NCBI RefSeq assembly: GCF_014211975.1
Contig: NZ_CP060084.1
Location: 1,240,001 to 1,304,000, forward strand
Direction of reading: 5' to 3'
Source: Teredinibacter haidensis
GTDB lineage: Bacteria > Pseudomonadota > Gammaproteobacteria > Pseudomonadales > Cellvibrionaceae
DNA length: 64,000 nucleotides
The notes beneath the pieces are model-generated. The model saw only the letters and a list, made by a program, of their open reading frames with translations, did not search any database and was not told where the DNA came from. Both the position numbers and the translations under genes were made by a program. Positions 57,095 to 64,000 of this stretch are shown piece after piece. Position 1 is the stretch's first letter. Every line of letters starts with the position of its first letter.

Positions 57095-57197
57095 GCCTAA
57101 CAAGGGGCTGCAATCTGACTCCGCAACCTGTCACTTTTTGTGCAAAAAACCGCACAAAAAGCGCCAGTTCGCTACGCAGTTGAGCCCGGCGTTATAA
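57095..57197 (+). repeat. attC site 8
   Basis: 103 bp, R'' GCCTAAC to R' GTTATAA, with TGTCACTTTTTGTGC…GCACAAAAAGCG inner arms. Confidence 0.88.
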
Positions 57198-57601
57198 GCG
57201 CTCGTATTTGGTTGAAAAATGTTTACGTGTTTCAATTGAGCTCTGAGTTTTTCTGAGAGTTTTGTGGAATCACCTTTAAGTTAAAAGGCCGCCTGTCGGC
57301 CGCTATAGCTTCAGGTTAATAGTGTTCGTTCCCTGTGCGCGTTATACCAGCCAAACCAAATTGTTGAAAAGCAACAATATGGCTTGGCTTAGTAATTCAT
57401 TTGGTTGTTGGTCGCTGAACTTCGTTCTAACCATCTTTGCGTCGGTTACGTCAAAATATTGAAGAAGGGTCTTTGAGTAAGGTATTGTGGTACCCTCTAG
57501 AAAGTTCAGTGCGGTTCCGCTTATAACAAATTACTTAAACATCGTTCCGGCCGAAAAGACGGCCTCCACTGGACGCAGCAAGCTGCGCCGTTTAGCAAAA
57601 C
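57191..57601 (+). mobile_element. Cassette 9, gamma family copy 2
   Basis: 411 bp, non-coding. Hairpin at 57350–57388 reads GCCAAACCAAATTGTT / AACAATATGGCTTGGC: one base pair has changed from T-A to C-G on both arms relative to copy 1. Confidence 0.82.
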
Positions 57602-57608
57602 GTTATGC
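57521..57608 (+). repeat. attC site 9 (gamma type)
   Basis: 88 bp, R'' TTATAAC; R' GTTATGC of the next cassette. Confidence 0.85.
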
Positions 57609-57621
57609 ATAAAGGAGTATT

Positions 57622-57816
57622 TTGTTGTTACATATTGCAGTTATGTTTACTAATGCCGTTTTAATATTAATGGTTTCTTTCAAGATCTTCCCGTTTTCAA
57701 AATGCTATTTTAAAAGTTTTTATGTGAAAATCGAGAAATATAGGAAGTATGGAAAAATAATTGGGTATCTTGGTTTGGCTTATTGTTTTCTTTTAACGAT
57801 TAAGTTGTTTGTATAA
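57622..57816 (+). CDS. Cassette gene: small two-span membrane protein
   Basis: 64 residues in cassette 10 (57602–57967, head GTTATGC, tail GCATAAC). A strong AAAGGAG lies five bases before TTG 57622; TTG 57625 or a later ATG are alternatives. Two hydrophobic segments (about 3–22 and 46–63) flank a Lys/Tyr-rich loop. No family recognised; a membrane-active toxin or small transporter accessory is possible. Confidence 0.6.
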   Translation: MLLHIAVMFTNAVLILMVSFKIFPFSKCYFKSFYVKIEKYRKYGKIIGYLGLAYCFLLTIKLFV

Positions 57817-57857
57817 AATATATTTACATTTTGGTGAAAATACAAAATGCGTCAAAG

Positions 57858-57974
57858 GCATAACAAAAATAGCCACCTGACAAAAATTGTGAAGCGCCTT
57901 ATTTGTGTAAACGCTTCGCTTATTTTACACAAAACAGCACTCCACAATTTGTGCAGGTGCTATAGGCGTTAGGG
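57858..57974 (+). repeat. attC site 10
   Basis: 117 bp, R'' GCATAAC to R' GTTAGGG, with inner arms CCACCTGACAAAAATTGTG / CACAATTTGTGCAGGTG. Confidence 0.88.
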
Positions 57975-57991
57975 CTCGCTAGGAAATCAAA

Positions 57992-58549
57992 ATGATATCG
58001 CCTTTTAAACATATTGATTCGAATATGAGCTCGAAAGAATTCGAAATTGCGGTTTGTAACTGGGTGAATTCTTGTGGAAAAGACCTCAAAAATATCGAAG
58101 TCCTGCATGATCAAAAAATTTCGGCGCACGATGGCACTTACCAAATAGATGTGCTTGCTACATTCAATGCATTTGAAGATGCGGAGTTTAAAGTTCTTGT
58201 AGAATGTAAGAAACACGGACGAAAAATTGAAAGATCATATGTACAAGAATTACATGGGAAATTACAGTCCCTAGGGGCGCAAAAGGCTATATTGTGCTCA
58301 ACCACTGGGTTTCAATCCGGCGCGTTAGAGTACGCAAAAGCACACAAAATAGCTTTGGTTTTAATTTCTTCGGAAGGTGCGAGGTATGAGACCCGGATGT
58401 TAACAGTAGAAGACTTACATAACCCTATTGGAGCTAGTGATGAAACTACCGCTTGGCTGGTGGAGCAAACAGGTGAGAACAAGGCCACGGTTACTCGTCT
58501 CAATTTATTTACTGATAGCTTCAGTATGTTTATTCAAGGTCAGCCCTAA
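57992..58549 (+). CDS. Cassette gene: Mrr-like restriction endonuclease domain protein
   Basis: 185 residues in cassette 11 (57968–58593, head GTTAGGG, tail CCCTAAC; the stop lies inside R''). The core follows the Mrr_cat PD-(D/E)XK fold: N-terminal 'SKEFEIAVCNWVN', catalytic 'YQIDVLA', 'KVLVECKKHGRKI', then 'VQELHGKLQSLGAQKAILCS' and 'GFQSGALEYAKAHKIALVLI'. The winged-helix recognition domain of true Mrr is absent, and no methyltransferase is near. It may be a defence nuclease acting on modified DNA, or a nuclease with another role. Confidence 0.82.
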   Translation: MISPFKHIDSNMSSKEFEIAVCNWVNSCGKDLKNIEVLHDQKISAHDGTYQIDVLATFNAFEDAEFKVLVECKKHGRKIERSYVQELHGKLQSLGAQKAILCSTTGFQSGALEYAKAHKIALVLISSEGARYETRMLTVEDLHNPIGASDETTAWLVEQTGENKATVTRLNLFTDSFSMFIQGQP

Positions 58550-58600
58550 CAAACAAAGTCAGCCGACGCAAAAAGCGCGCGGCTGCTTTGGGCGTTACTT
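58544..58600 (+). repeat. attC site 11 (short type)
   Basis: 57 bp, R'' CCCTAAC to R' GTTACTT, with AGCCGACGC/GCGCGCGGCT inner arms. Much shorter than its neighbours. Confidence 0.8.
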
Positions 58601-59053
58601 GTCTAATCTAAAAAGTTTGGTGTGTAGTTAAGTTTCAGTAGGGTGTTCCTAAATTCGTCACCCTCCATCAAGTTTAGGTAAGCAACCTTTGGTCGCTTAC
58701 AACGTGCTTCGTAAAATGCAGATTTGGTAATCCGGTAAAGCTTCGTTGCAAAAAAGCGCAACCAAGCTTTACCTAGCAAAGGGAAATTGCGGCTTATTCC
58801 TCCCGTTCGTTCCTTTCTGTTGGTTGCCATAATCACTTGTTGTTTTGGGTCAATTTTATGCCTTCTGTTTTGGCTATCCCACGGTTATAGTTGGGTCTAA
58901 CCAAAGCTTCAGGCTTTTTAAACAAATAGAGCAATTGGCGTAACAGCGTAGTTCAAAGCGAGTAAGTGTTTGGTACAAGTAACAAACCAAGTCAGTAGGA
59001 CTTACTTTGCCGTCGCTTCGCTCCAAAACGCAAAGTAAGCCTCTGCTTGGGGC
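58594..59053 (+). mobile_element. Cassette 12, alpha family copy 4
   Basis: 460 bp, head GTTACTT, tail AAGTAAC. Confidence 0.82.
58603..58836 (-). CDS. Alpha-cassette reverse ORF, 77 residues (copy 4)
   Basis: Intact frame, with the most divergent C-terminus (…LNYTPNFLD against …LKYTPNFFE). Confidence 0.4.
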   Translation of the reverse strand: MIMATNRKERTGGISRNFPLLGKAWLRFFATKLYRITKSAFYEARCKRPKVAYLNLMEGDEFRNTLLKLNYTPNFLD

Positions 59054-59060
59054 GTTATAA
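58977..59060 (+). repeat. attC site 12 (alpha type)
   Basis: 84 bp, R'' AAGTAAC; R' GTTATAA of the following gamma cassette. Confidence 0.88.
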
Positions 59061-59463
59061 GCGCTCGTAGGTGGTTGTAAGGTTTTTACGTGTTTCAATT
59101 GAACGCTGAGCTTTACTGAAAGTTTTGTGGAATCAGTTTTAAGCTAAAAGGCAGCCTGTCGGCCGCCATAGTTTGAGGTTAAGAGTGTTCGTTCTCGGTG
59201 CGAGTAATACCAACCAAACTAAATTGTTAAAGAACAACAATATAGTTTGGCTTAGTCAATCAGTTTGTTGTTGGCTGTTTGACTCCGTTCCAACCATCTT
59301 TGCGTCGGCCAAGTCAAAATATTGAAGTAGCGTCTTTGAGTAAGGTGTTGTGGTAATCACTAGGAAGTTCGGTGCGATTCCGCTTATAACAAATTACTTA
59401 AACATCGTTCCGGCCAAAAGACGGCCTCCACTGGACGCAGCAAGCTGCGCCGTTTAGCAAAAC
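59054..59463 (+). mobile_element. Cassette 13, gamma family copy 3
   Basis: 410 bp, non-coding. Hairpin at 59214–59250 reads CCAAACTAAATTGTT / AACAATATAGTTTGG; the A·C mismatch of copy 1 is restored to A-T. Confidence 0.82.
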
Positions 59464-59470
59464 GTTAGGC
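59384..59470 (+). repeat. attC site 13 (gamma type)
   Basis: 87 bp, R'' TTATAAC; R' GTTAGGC. Confidence 0.85.
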
Positions 59471-59475
59471 AAAAT

Positions 59476-59946
59476 ATGAATTCAATCATCCTTAGAATCT
59501 GCGTGATATATTTTTTGACTGGTTTCCAGCTTGCCTTCGCAGGAGCAGACAAATTATGTGGTTATCTAGATGCATATCTAAAAACGATAGGTCCTGATAA
59601 GTCATCGACTATTGAGTTGCACACATCGTGGGGTTCAAATTTTATAGGGGAGTCGGAAGAGGCTTTCGCGGCTAAGAGATGCATTCGAGATGAATCTCCA
59701 TTGGCAAAGAGCTTATGCAACTACTTAATGGAGAACTCATCTACCGAGTTCTCTGGAGTTAATTTCAAAAGGTTTTTGATGTGTCTATCGCCAAAAACGA
59801 AAATAGAAAGAGACGTGTCATTTGAAACGGCGTTTGTTTCGCTATCATGGGGTACGGATGAACGCGGCTCACTTATAGAGCTGTCCCTGAAAAATGATAA
59901 AAAAATTGGTGGTATGGTACTTAAATTGGAAGCGGAGGGTTATTAA
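59476..59946 (+). CDS. Cassette gene: secreted 156-residue protein
   Basis: In cassette 14 (59464–60059, head GTTAGGC, tail GCCTAAC). A Sec signal covers residues 1–22 (cleavage near 'QLAFA'). The mature part has four cysteines, likely two disulfides. No family recognised. The start codon is only about 12 bases from the cassette head, so upstream transcription would be read straight into it. Confidence 0.68.
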   Translation: MNSIILRICVIYFLTGFQLAFAGADKLCGYLDAYLKTIGPDKSSTIELHTSWGSNFIGESEEAFAAKRCIRDESPLAKSLCNYLMENSSTEFSGVNFKRFLMCLSPKTKIERDVSFETAFVSLSWGTDERGSLIELSLKNDKKIGGMVLKLEAEGY

Positions 59947-59952
59947 GCCTAT

Positions 59953-60066
59953 GCCTAACAATTTACTCCTGCTGACGTTTTGGTCTACGCTCCGTTTTGG
60001 GGTGGCTGCGCCACTTTACCCCAAAACTCCACTTCAACCAAAACGCAGCAGAGTAAGGCGTTATAA
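59953..60066 (+). repeat. attC site 14
   Basis: 114 bp, R'' GCCTAAC to R' GTTATAA, with inner arms CTGCTGACGTTTTGG / CCAAAACGCAGCAG. Confidence 0.88.
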
Positions 60067-60468
60067 GCGCTCGTAGTTGGTTGTAAGGTTTTTACGTGTT
60101 TCAATTGAGCGCTGAGGCCCCTGAGGGTTTCGTGGAACCACTTTTAGGCTAAAAGGCAGCCTGTCGGCCGCCATAGTTTGATGTTAAGAGCGTTCGTTCC
60201 CGGTGCGAGTTATACCAGCCAAGCTAAATTGTTAAAGAGCAACAATATAATTTGGCTTAGTCAACCAGTTTGTTGCTGGTTGTTTGGCTTCGTTCCAACC
60301 ATCTTTGCGTCGGCCAAGTCAAAATATTGAAGTAGCGTCTTTGAGTAAGGTGTTGTGGTCCTCACTAGCAGGTTCTGTGCAGTTCCGCTTATAACAAATT
60401 ACTTAAACATCGTTCCGGCCAAAAGACGGCCTCCACTGGACGCAGCAAGCTGCGCCGTTTAGCAAAAC
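60060..60468 (+). mobile_element. Cassette 15, gamma family copy 4
   Basis: 409 bp, non-coding. Hairpin at 60218–60256. First of four gamma copies in a row. Confidence 0.82.
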
Positions 60469-60475
60469 GTTATAA
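60389..60475 (+). repeat. attC site 15 (gamma type)
   Basis: 87 bp, R'' TTATAAC to R' GTTATAA. Confidence 0.85.
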
Positions 60476-60878
60476 GCGCTCGTGGTTGGTTGTAATGTTT
60501 TTACGTGTTTCAATTGAGCTCTGAGTTTTTCTGAGAGTTTTGTGGAATCACCTTTAAGTTAAAAGGCCGCCTGTCGGCCGCCATAGTTTGAGATTAAGAG
60601 TGTTCGTTCTCGGTGCGAGTAATGCCAGCCAAACTAAATTGTTAAAGAGCAACAATTTAGTTTGGCTTAGTCAATCAGTTTGTTGTTGGCTGTTTGACTT
60701 CGTTCCTACCGTCTTTGCGTGGGCTAAGTCAGAATATTGAAGAAGGGTCTTTGAGTAAGGTATTGTGGTCCTCACTAGAAAGTTCGGTACGGTTCCGCTT
60801 ATAACAAATTGCTTAAACATCGTTCCGGCCAAAAGACGGCCTCCACTGGACGCAGCAAGCTGCGCCGTTTAGCAAAAC
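60469..60878 (+). mobile_element. Cassette 16, gamma family copy 5
   Basis: 410 bp, non-coding. Hairpin at 60628–60666 is fully paired: GCCAAACTAAATTGTT with AACAATTTAGTTTGGC, 16 bp without a mismatch. Confidence 0.82.
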
Positions 60879-60885
60879 GTTATAA
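60799..60885 (+). repeat. attC site 16 (gamma type)
   Basis: 87 bp, R'' TTATAAC to R' GTTATAA. Confidence 0.85.
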
Positions 60886-61286
60886 GCGCTCGTAGTTGGT
60901 TGTAAAGTTTTTACGTTTTTCAATTGAGCTCTGAGCTTTCTGAGAGTTTTGTGGAATAACTTTTAAGCTAAAAGGCCGCCTGTCGGCCGCCATAGTTTGA
61001 TGTTAAGAGCGTTCGTTCCCGGTGCGGGTAATGCCAGCCAAACTAAATTGTTAAAGAGCAACAATATAGCTTGGCTTAGTAAACAATTTGTTGGTGGTTG
61101 TTTGACTTCGTTTCGACCATCTTTGCGTCGGCTAAGTCAAAATATTGAAGAAGGCTCTTTGAGTAAGGTATTGTGGTCCTCACTAGCAGGTTCTGTGCGG
61201 TTCCGCTTATAACAAATTACTTAAACATCGTTCCGGCCAAAAGACGGCCTCCCCTGGACGCAGCAAGCTGCGCCGTTTAGCAAAAC
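60879..61286 (+). mobile_element. Cassette 17, gamma family copy 6
   Basis: 408 bp, non-coding. Hairpin at 61037–61075. Confidence 0.82.
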
Positions 61287-61293
61287 GTTATAA
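61207..61293 (+). repeat. attC site 17 (gamma type)
   Basis: 87 bp, R'' TTATAAC to R' GTTATAA. Confidence 0.85.
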
Positions 61294-61695
61294 GCGCTCG
61301 TAGTTAGTTGTAAGGTTTTTACGTGTTTCAATTGAGCACTGAGTTTTCTGAGAGTTTTGTGGAGTCACTTTTAGGCTAAAAGGCCGCCTGTCGGCCGCCA
61401 TAATTTGAGGTTAAGAGTGTTCGTTCTCGGTGCGAGTTATGCCAGCCAAGCTAAATTGTTAAAGAGCAACAATATAGCTTGGCTTAGTAAATAATTTGTT
61501 GCTGGTTGTTTGGCTTCGTTTCAACCATCTTTGCGTCGGCTAAGACAAAATATTGAAGTAGGGTCTTTGAGTAAGGTATTGTGGTACTCACTAGGGAGTT
61601 CGGTGCGGTTCCGCTTATAACAAATTGCTTAAACATCGTTCCGGCCAAAAAAACGGCCTCCACTGGACGCAGCAAGCTGCGCCGTTTAGCACAAC
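61287..61695 (+). mobile_element. Cassette 18, gamma family copy 7
   Basis: 409 bp, non-coding, nearly identical to copy 8 (63296). Hairpin at 61445–61483 reads GCCAAGCTAAATTGTT / AACAATATAGCTTGGC: G-C replaces the A·C mismatch. Confidence 0.82.
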
Positions 61696-61702
61696 GTTAT
61701 AG
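61615..61702 (+). repeat. attC site 18 (gamma type)
   Basis: 88 bp, R'' TTATAAC; R' GTTATAG of the beta cassette. Confidence 0.85.
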
Positions 61703-62111
61703 CGGTCTTTAGCATTTTATATTTTTAGATGAGCCTCAAGTATCCCTTACCTTACTTCGTAGGGTGCTTGGTTAAGCAGTTGGATCGTAACTCGCGAGAT
61801 TCGGCATCGCTAACGTAGTTTCTTTATCGTTGGTGGTATTTAACTACGAGTCTTTTCCAGTTTGGATGTTGTTCTGTTGCTCAGCCTTTTTTAGTGGTTG
61901 TAGTGTTTAGACGGGCAGTAGCTTGGTATGGCTTGGTCGTTATTGTCGGCGATGGCTTTGTTAGATATATGGGGAAAGTTTGTAGGTATGAACGCTGCCT
62001 TGCTATAACAAAGTCATCAAACCTGACACTTTTTACTGCATTCCATGTTGTGCATGCCTGCGGCATAATTGCACAACATTCCATTACATAAAAAGTGCAG
62101 TTTATAACAAC
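61696..62111 (+). mobile_element. Cassette 19, beta family copy 3
   Basis: 416 bp, apparently identical to copy 2 at 54549. No convincing gene. Confidence 0.82.
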
Positions 62112-62118
62112 GTTAGGG
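62003..62118 (+). repeat. attC site 19 (beta type)
   Basis: 116 bp, R'' CTATAAC; R' GTTAGGG. Confidence 0.88.
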
Positions 62119-62128
62119 CTCAAAATAC

Positions 62129-62563
62129 ATGAAGTCAATTTTACTGTTTATAGGATTATATTTTTCCTTATGCGCTTTTGCAGAAAAGGCGCCTGTTGGA
62201 CAATTTGAAGTAGAGACAGAAAGTGGTTTTTCTGTAAAGCGTACGGAACTATCTATCATTTTTGAAGAAGTAACGTCAGGGGAATTGATTACATTAAGCC
62301 CATTTAGAATGCCTGAAAATGCGACATTTGAAGAAGTGGTAAAAAAAGTGGAAAGGAGTGAGTATCTAAGTGTTGGCGAGTTTAAGCTTTCATCGGTTAC
62401 TAAAAAGTTTAATCTTTACGAAGGCGTGTGGGAACGTAGTTGGTTGGCATATTCTCGTGACTTTGTGTTTCTTATAAAAAATGAGTCTAGGAAGGAGAGC
62501 TTCCCTGAGTTGGATAGTTTTGTTCAGAAGGCTCTCTCGGCTACCACATGGGCAAAGCCCTAA
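62129..62563 (+). CDS. Cassette gene: secreted 144-residue protein
   Basis: In cassette 20 (62112–62670, head GTTAGGG, tail CCCTAAC). A Sec signal covers residues 1–18 ('LCAFA' end). The mature domain is acidic, about 125 residues, with no recognised family. The stop codon lies within R'' of the attC. Confidence 0.68.
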   Translation: MKSILLFIGLYFSLCAFAEKAPVGQFEVETESGFSVKRTELSIIFEEVTSGELITLSPFRMPENATFEEVVKKVERSEYLSVGEFKLSSVTKKFNLYEGVWERSWLAYSRDFVFLIKNESRKESFPELDSFVQKALSATTWAKP

Positions 62564-62677
62564 CAAGTTGCTGCACGCTGACACATACTGCTACGCTCGT
62601 TTTTGTGTCTGTCGCTGCGCTCCATTATTCCACAAAAACGCTCTCCGCAGTATGTGCAGGTGAGCAAAACGTTACAT
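62558..62677 (+). repeat. attC site 20
   Basis: 120 bp, R'' CCCTAAC to R' GTTACAT, with inner arms TGCACGCTGACACATACTGC / GCAGTATGTGCAGGTGAGC. Confidence 0.88.
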
Positions 62678-62689
62678 TTAAGAGGAAGT

Positions 62690-63211
62690 ATGGAGCAAAC
62701 TTTTAGATACGAAAAAGAAGATTGGAAGAAGTTTCAGTCGTACTTGGAGAAAGACCTCTGTAAATCGAAAAAGATGTGGTATGAAACCCTTTGGTTTAAT
62801 TTTGTTTCGTGGTTCGGGATAGCCATCGTGTTTTTTTCGTTTTTTCAGAGTAAAAGTGAATTCAGCTGGGCAACAGCGGGGATTGTGTCTTTTTTCTTTG
62901 TGTTCATATATGCACAGCTTATTCTAACAGGTATCAAATTTAAAAAATTGTGTGCACCTTCTGACAAGGGAAGCTTTATTGGTGAGCATCGCTTCAAATT
63001 TGACGAAAGCGCGATCCATAGCGAAGGTTCTGGATATACCGCTAAACATAATTGGAGTGTCATTAAGCGCGTGGCTAAAACAAACGATGCAATCTATCTG
63101 TTTTTAGATAACGCATATGCGTATATATTTCCGGTGTCTCAAATTGAAGATCCCGATAAATTCTATGAATATGTTAGTGCAAAAATAAATGTAACAAGTT
63201 TGTCCATTTGA
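62690..63211 (+). CDS. Cassette gene: YcxB-like membrane protein
   Basis: 173 residues from ATG 62690 (GAGGA four bases upstream) in cassette 21 (62671–63295, head GTTACAT, tail ATGTAAC). Two membrane spans lie at about 38–55 and 62–85. The C-terminal part ('GEHRFKFDESAIHSEGSGYT', 'WSVIKRVAKTNDAIYLFLDN', 'AYIFPVSQI') fits the YcxB-like domain of unknown function. The gene runs into its own attC; the stop is 15 bases past R''. Confidence 0.78.
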   Translation: MEQTFRYEKEDWKKFQSYLEKDLCKSKKMWYETLWFNFVSWFGIAIVFFSFFQSKSEFSWATAGIVSFFFVFIYAQLILTGIKFKKLCAPSDKGSFIGEHRFKFDESAIHSEGSGYTAKHNWSVIKRVAKTNDAIYLFLDNAYAYIFPVSQIEDPDKFYEYVSAKINVTSLSI

Positions 63212-63302
63212 CGTTTTGGTCTACGCTCCGTTTTGGGGTGGCTACGCCACTTTACTCCAAAACTCCACTTCAACCAAAACGCAAATGACAAAGGCGTTAT
63301 AA
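63189..63302 (+). repeat. attC site 21
   Basis: 114 bp, R'' ATGTAAC to R' GTTATAA, with inner arms TTTGACGTTTTGG / CCAAAACGCAAAT. The central part closely resembles attC site 14. Confidence 0.85.
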
Positions 63303-63704
63303 GCGCTCGTAGTTAGTTGTAAGGTTTTTACGTGTTTCAATTGAGCACTGAGTTTTCTGAGAGTTTTGTGGAGTCACTTTTAGGCTAAAAGGCCGCCTGT
63401 CGGCCGCCATAATTTGAGGTTAAGAGTGTTCGTTCTCGGTGCGAGTTATGCCAGCCAAGCTAAATGGTTAAAGAGCAACAATATAGCTTGGCTTAGTAAA
63501 TAATTTGTTGGTGGTTGTTTGGCTTCGTTTCAACCATCTTTGCGTCGGCTAAGCCAAAATATTGAAGTAGGGTCTTTGAGTAAGGTATTGTGGTACTCAC
63601 TAGGGAGTTCGGTGCGGTTCCGCTTATAACAAATTGCTTAAACATCGTTCCGGCCAAAAAGACGGCCTCCACTGGACGCAGCAAGCTGCGCCGTTTAGCA
63701 AAAC
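63296..63704 (+). mobile_element. Cassette 22, gamma family copy 8
   Basis: 409 bp, non-coding. Hairpin at 63454–63492, with one extra mismatch (AAATGG for AAATTG) relative to copy 7. Confidence 0.82.
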
Positions 63705-63711
63705 GTTAACA
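63624..63711 (+). repeat. attC site 22 (gamma type)
   Basis: 88 bp, R'' TTATAAC; R' GTTAACA opens the last, partial cassette. Confidence 0.85.
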
Positions 63712-63716
63712 CTCAT

Positions 63717-64000
63717 ATGAAAGTACGCGTATACAACGAAGAAGATCAAGATTCCGTCATTTTACTTTGGGAAGAATGCGGCTTAGTTGTGCCACAAAAT
63801 AATCCAACCAGAGATATAGAGCGAAAGCTTAAAGTTGACCCTGATCTTTTTCTGGTTGGCACCAATGAAAATGGAATAGTAGCAACTGTAATGGGTGGTT
63901 ATGAAGGTCATCGAGGCTGGATTAATTATCTAGCTGTTAAGCCTTCGGAACAACGCAAAGGCTATGGACAGTCTATTATGCAGGCAGTAGAGTTGCGAAT
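63717..64000 (+). CDS. Cassette gene: GNAT acetyltransferase (YpeA-like), partial
   Basis: The first ~94 residues of a GNAT-family N-acetyltransferase in cassette 23, cut by the window edge. It opens MKVRVYNEEDQDSVILLWEE and reaches the acetyl-CoA motif A: 'NYLAVKPSEQRKGYGQSIM' (R/QxxGxG/A form). It resembles the YpeA group; the substrate is unknown. ATG 63717 lies 12 bases inside the cassette. Confidence 0.88.
   Translation, partial: MKVRVYNEEDQDSVILLWEECGLVVPQNNPTRDIERKLKVDPDLFLVGTNENGIVATVMGGYEGHRGWINYLAVKPSEQRKGYGQSIMQAVELR

Noticed and set aside
61484..61675. 63-codon reverse ORF in gamma copies 7 and 8 (also 63493–63684)
   Set aside because: Open only in these two near-identical copies and it begins inside the attC; other gamma copies break it, so it is a chance frame.
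61894..62091. 65-codon forward ORF in beta copies 2 and 3 (also 54747–54944)
   Set aside because: Runs through the attC palindrome, lacks a ribosome site and is not preserved in beta copy 1.
53108..64000. Repeats considered as a CRISPR array
   Set aside because: Repeat units are 57–120-bp imperfect palindromes bounded by RYYYAAC/GTTRRRY, spaced hundreds of bases apart and separated by genes; no short uniform repeats or cas genes.

Overview
The window reads as chromosomal DNA of a gammaproteobacterium. Two blocks of conserved gene order support this: gloB–yafS-like methyltransferase–(rnhA)–dnaQ, as in enterobacteria and relatives, and fimL–nudC–inner-membrane protein–sohB, as in Pseudomonas. 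Moderate GC, an NhaB antiporter, an ETF/ETF-QO system and a chromosomal integron cassette array would fit a marine Cellvibrionales-type bacterium (Saccharophagus/Teredinibacter-like). That genus-level placement is inference only.

Positions 1–52 kb are mostly housekeeping. In order: an M3 peptidase lipoprotein, an HDOD regulator and MltD; gloB, a methyltransferase, a decayed rnhA and dnaQ; nhaB; fimL-nudC-unknown-sohB; a Kef-type antiporter; cysI with DUF934; a 38-residue membrane protein, DUF2970 and a small secreted protein; metH; nfuA; an AroG-type DAHP synthase; an overlapping AddAB-like helicase/nuclease pair; a 1.5-kb gene-poor gap with a possible small RNA or peptide gene; tesB, a DUF4823 lipoprotein, ETF-QO and etfBA; a degenerate hybrid-kinase-like membrane protein; xthA; prc; a HAD hydrolase; and a TetR regulator followed by an RND adaptor/pump pair.

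From 52,478 to the right edge the DNA is a cassette array: 22 complete cassettes, each ending in an attC site, plus the start of a 23rd. In every complete cassette the 7-base head (GTTRRRY-like) is the exact reverse complement of the 7-base R'' at its own tail, which fixes the cassette borders. Only seven of the 22 carry a convincing forward gene: an unknown 202-residue protein, an LprI-domain secreted protein, a small membrane protein, an Mrr-like nuclease, two secreted unknowns and a YcxB-like membrane protein. The partial last cassette starts a GNAT acetyltransferase. The other 15 are copies of three repeated families: alpha (4 copies, ~460 bp, a 77-codon reverse-strand ORF, frameshifted in one), beta (3 copies, ~416 bp, no clear gene) and gamma (8 copies, ~410 bp, no clear gene but a conserved hairpin with some compensating changes).

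No integrase lies at the left end, where attI and intI are expected, so the segment looks like a CALIN or a detached piece of a larger integron. The gamma family is the best candidate for an undescribed element. Other points of note are the rnhA remnant, the candidate small RNA/22-codon ORF near 34 kb, the 38-residue membrane protein, and a large inverted repeat at 18.6 kb.
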